A stretch of DNA of 17,795 nt. Source: Coemansia sp. RSA 1804 (Eukaryota; Kickxellomycota; Kickxellomycetes; Kickxellales; Kickxellaceae). A program made the translations under genes and the position numbers. The stretch is taken from the NCBI GenBank assembly GCA_027578815.1, contig JANBTH010000418.1:1-17795 (forward strand). The letters are read 5' to 3'. The notes beneath the pieces are model-generated. The model saw only the letters and a list, made by a program, of their open reading frames with translations, ran no database searches and was not told the origin of the DNA. Below are positions 17,033 to 17,795 of the stretch, in pieces; within the stretch, counting starts at the first letter, position 1, and each line of letters begins with the position of its first letter.

Positions 17033-17206
17033 GTCCTGCGGAAGAAAGGAGGAATAGGGATGAAAAAAGTGCGTTTTGGATCTTTTCCCCCCTTCCCTTC
17101 GCCAAAAGCCAGGCAGGCCCCAAAAAGAGAAGGCGGCCAGGCATAGTGGAGGAAAGGAGATTTTCTGTAGGTGGCAGCGGAGGCGCTCGATGCACGCAGC
17201 AGTAGT

Positions 17207-17230
17207 GGCTGGCTGGCTGGCTGGCTGGCT
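17207..17230 (+). repeat. (GGCT)6 microsatellite
   Basis: Six perfect GGCT units, followed by a second short GC-rich repeat at 17252-17267 (TGTGC-type units). Both lie in the region between the rightward TATA box and the right edge. Confidence 0.9.
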
Positions 17231-17795
17231 GCTAGACGGCGGTCGGGCTGTTGTGCTGTGCTGTGCTGAATGCCGCCCACGCTCGGCCGCAGAGGCGCAC
17301 TCAGCCTGTTTGCGGAAAGATGTGAATCATTAAGCCGGCTTACCCTTCTTCCGCTCTGCCCAGTCTCGTTCTTTTTTGTTTTATTTTTCCCCAAAAAAAT
17401 TTTTTCTTTTTCTGCTCCTCCCAGACTCTGCATCCAGCCAATCACCGCGGCCATGTCAAAGGCAGAGGGAAGAAAGCTACAGATAATCCCAACTCTACCC
17501 TTTGTTTACTCGGGAAAGCATACGGCGACGACCAATAGATGAGTGTATAGAAGGCAGACATGATTATTGTTTGTATACACGAAAGGAGCAGAAAAAACAA
17601 ACAAACAAATGTTAGTATACACAATAGAACAATACACAACAGACACCTCACCTACCTTGTGAGATATATCGTCGTCCCTGTCCCTAATAAGGAGGGGTGT
17701 ATTCTGTCGCAGAATCGCTAAAGACTGCGGTTTGATGACAGTTGATGACTAGTCTGTGCGTCGACGCTGAGCGGGGAAACCATCAGGAGGCACCT

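Larger units (their letters stand above)
16614..17795. other. Right-edge intergenic region, bZIP promoter and unknown gene ends
   Basis: Holds the distal bZIP promoter (16614-16950), the TGAGTCA and TATA pair, microsatellites, poly(dA:dT) at 17365-17415, and CCAAT at 17439-17443 before an ATG at 17455. At 17611-17655 the minus strand has a GTAGGT donor and a perfect TACTAAC, which may mark the last intron of a leftward gene entering from the right edge. Frames near the edge are too short to call. Several direct copies of GTATACAC occur (17572-17579, 17614-17621). Confidence 0.35.

Noticed and set aside
16951..17454. Minus-strand ATG frame of 167 codons
   Set aside because: It runs through poly-A/poly-T tracts, the GGCT microsatellite and the rightward TATA box, giving low-complexity protein with no recognisable domain; it looks like promoter DNA that happens to be open.
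17730..17770. Box C/D snoRNA-like TGATGA...CTGA
   Set aside because: The boxes are only about 30 bases apart, the first base of box C is wrong, and the GGTTT/AAACC pairing does not flank the D box directly.

Overview
This window looks like nuclear DNA of a fungus. Supporting signs are eukaryotic housekeeping genes on both strands, spliceosomal introns with fungal-type signals (GTATGT or GTGCGT donors, TACTAAC branch sites), a Gcn4-type bZIP regulator and a Mtg3-type mitochondrial GTPase. Base composition and protein style would fit an early-diverging lineage such as Kickxellomycotina, but that is inference; no rRNA or other marker is present to settle it.

Layout, left to right. 1-339: downstream flank of SEC5, no gene seen. 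340-3855 (-): exocyst subunit Sec5, one long exon. 3856-5632: AT-rich spacer holding one candidate two-exon small gene, 5107-5523 (+), found from matching splice signals and reading frame. 5633-7501 (-): mitochondrial circularly permuted GTPase (Mtg3/Gep3, YqeH family). 7502-7890: divergent promoter region shared with 7891-9181 (+), ribosomal protein eS26 in three exons, the first of which codes only for the initiator Met. 9763-11174 (+): two-exon, seven-transmembrane protein, possibly RTA1-like, with a cysteine-rich tail. 11171-11848 (-): unrecognised protein whose stop codon overlaps that of the membrane protein in the palindrome CTAG. 11849-14962: about 3 kb without a confident gene, but with a TATA box and small cysteine-rich reading frame on the minus strand near 13.9-14.1 kb. 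14963-16423 (-): Gcn4/Cpc1-type bZIP transcription factor with a 5' leader that carries two overlapping upstream ORFs. 16424-17795: its promoter, palindromic bZIP-type sites, a rightward TATA box and possible splice signals of a gene crossing the right edge.

The genes are mostly unrelated housekeeping neighbours (secretion, mitochondrial ribosome assembly, cytosolic ribosome, amino-acid control). No CRISPR, tRNA, rRNA, intact transposon or gene cluster was seen. The points most worth following are translational control of the bZIP gene by uORFs, the hidden small gene at 5.1-5.5 kb, the stop-over-stop convergent pair, and the unclassified 7TM and convergent proteins.
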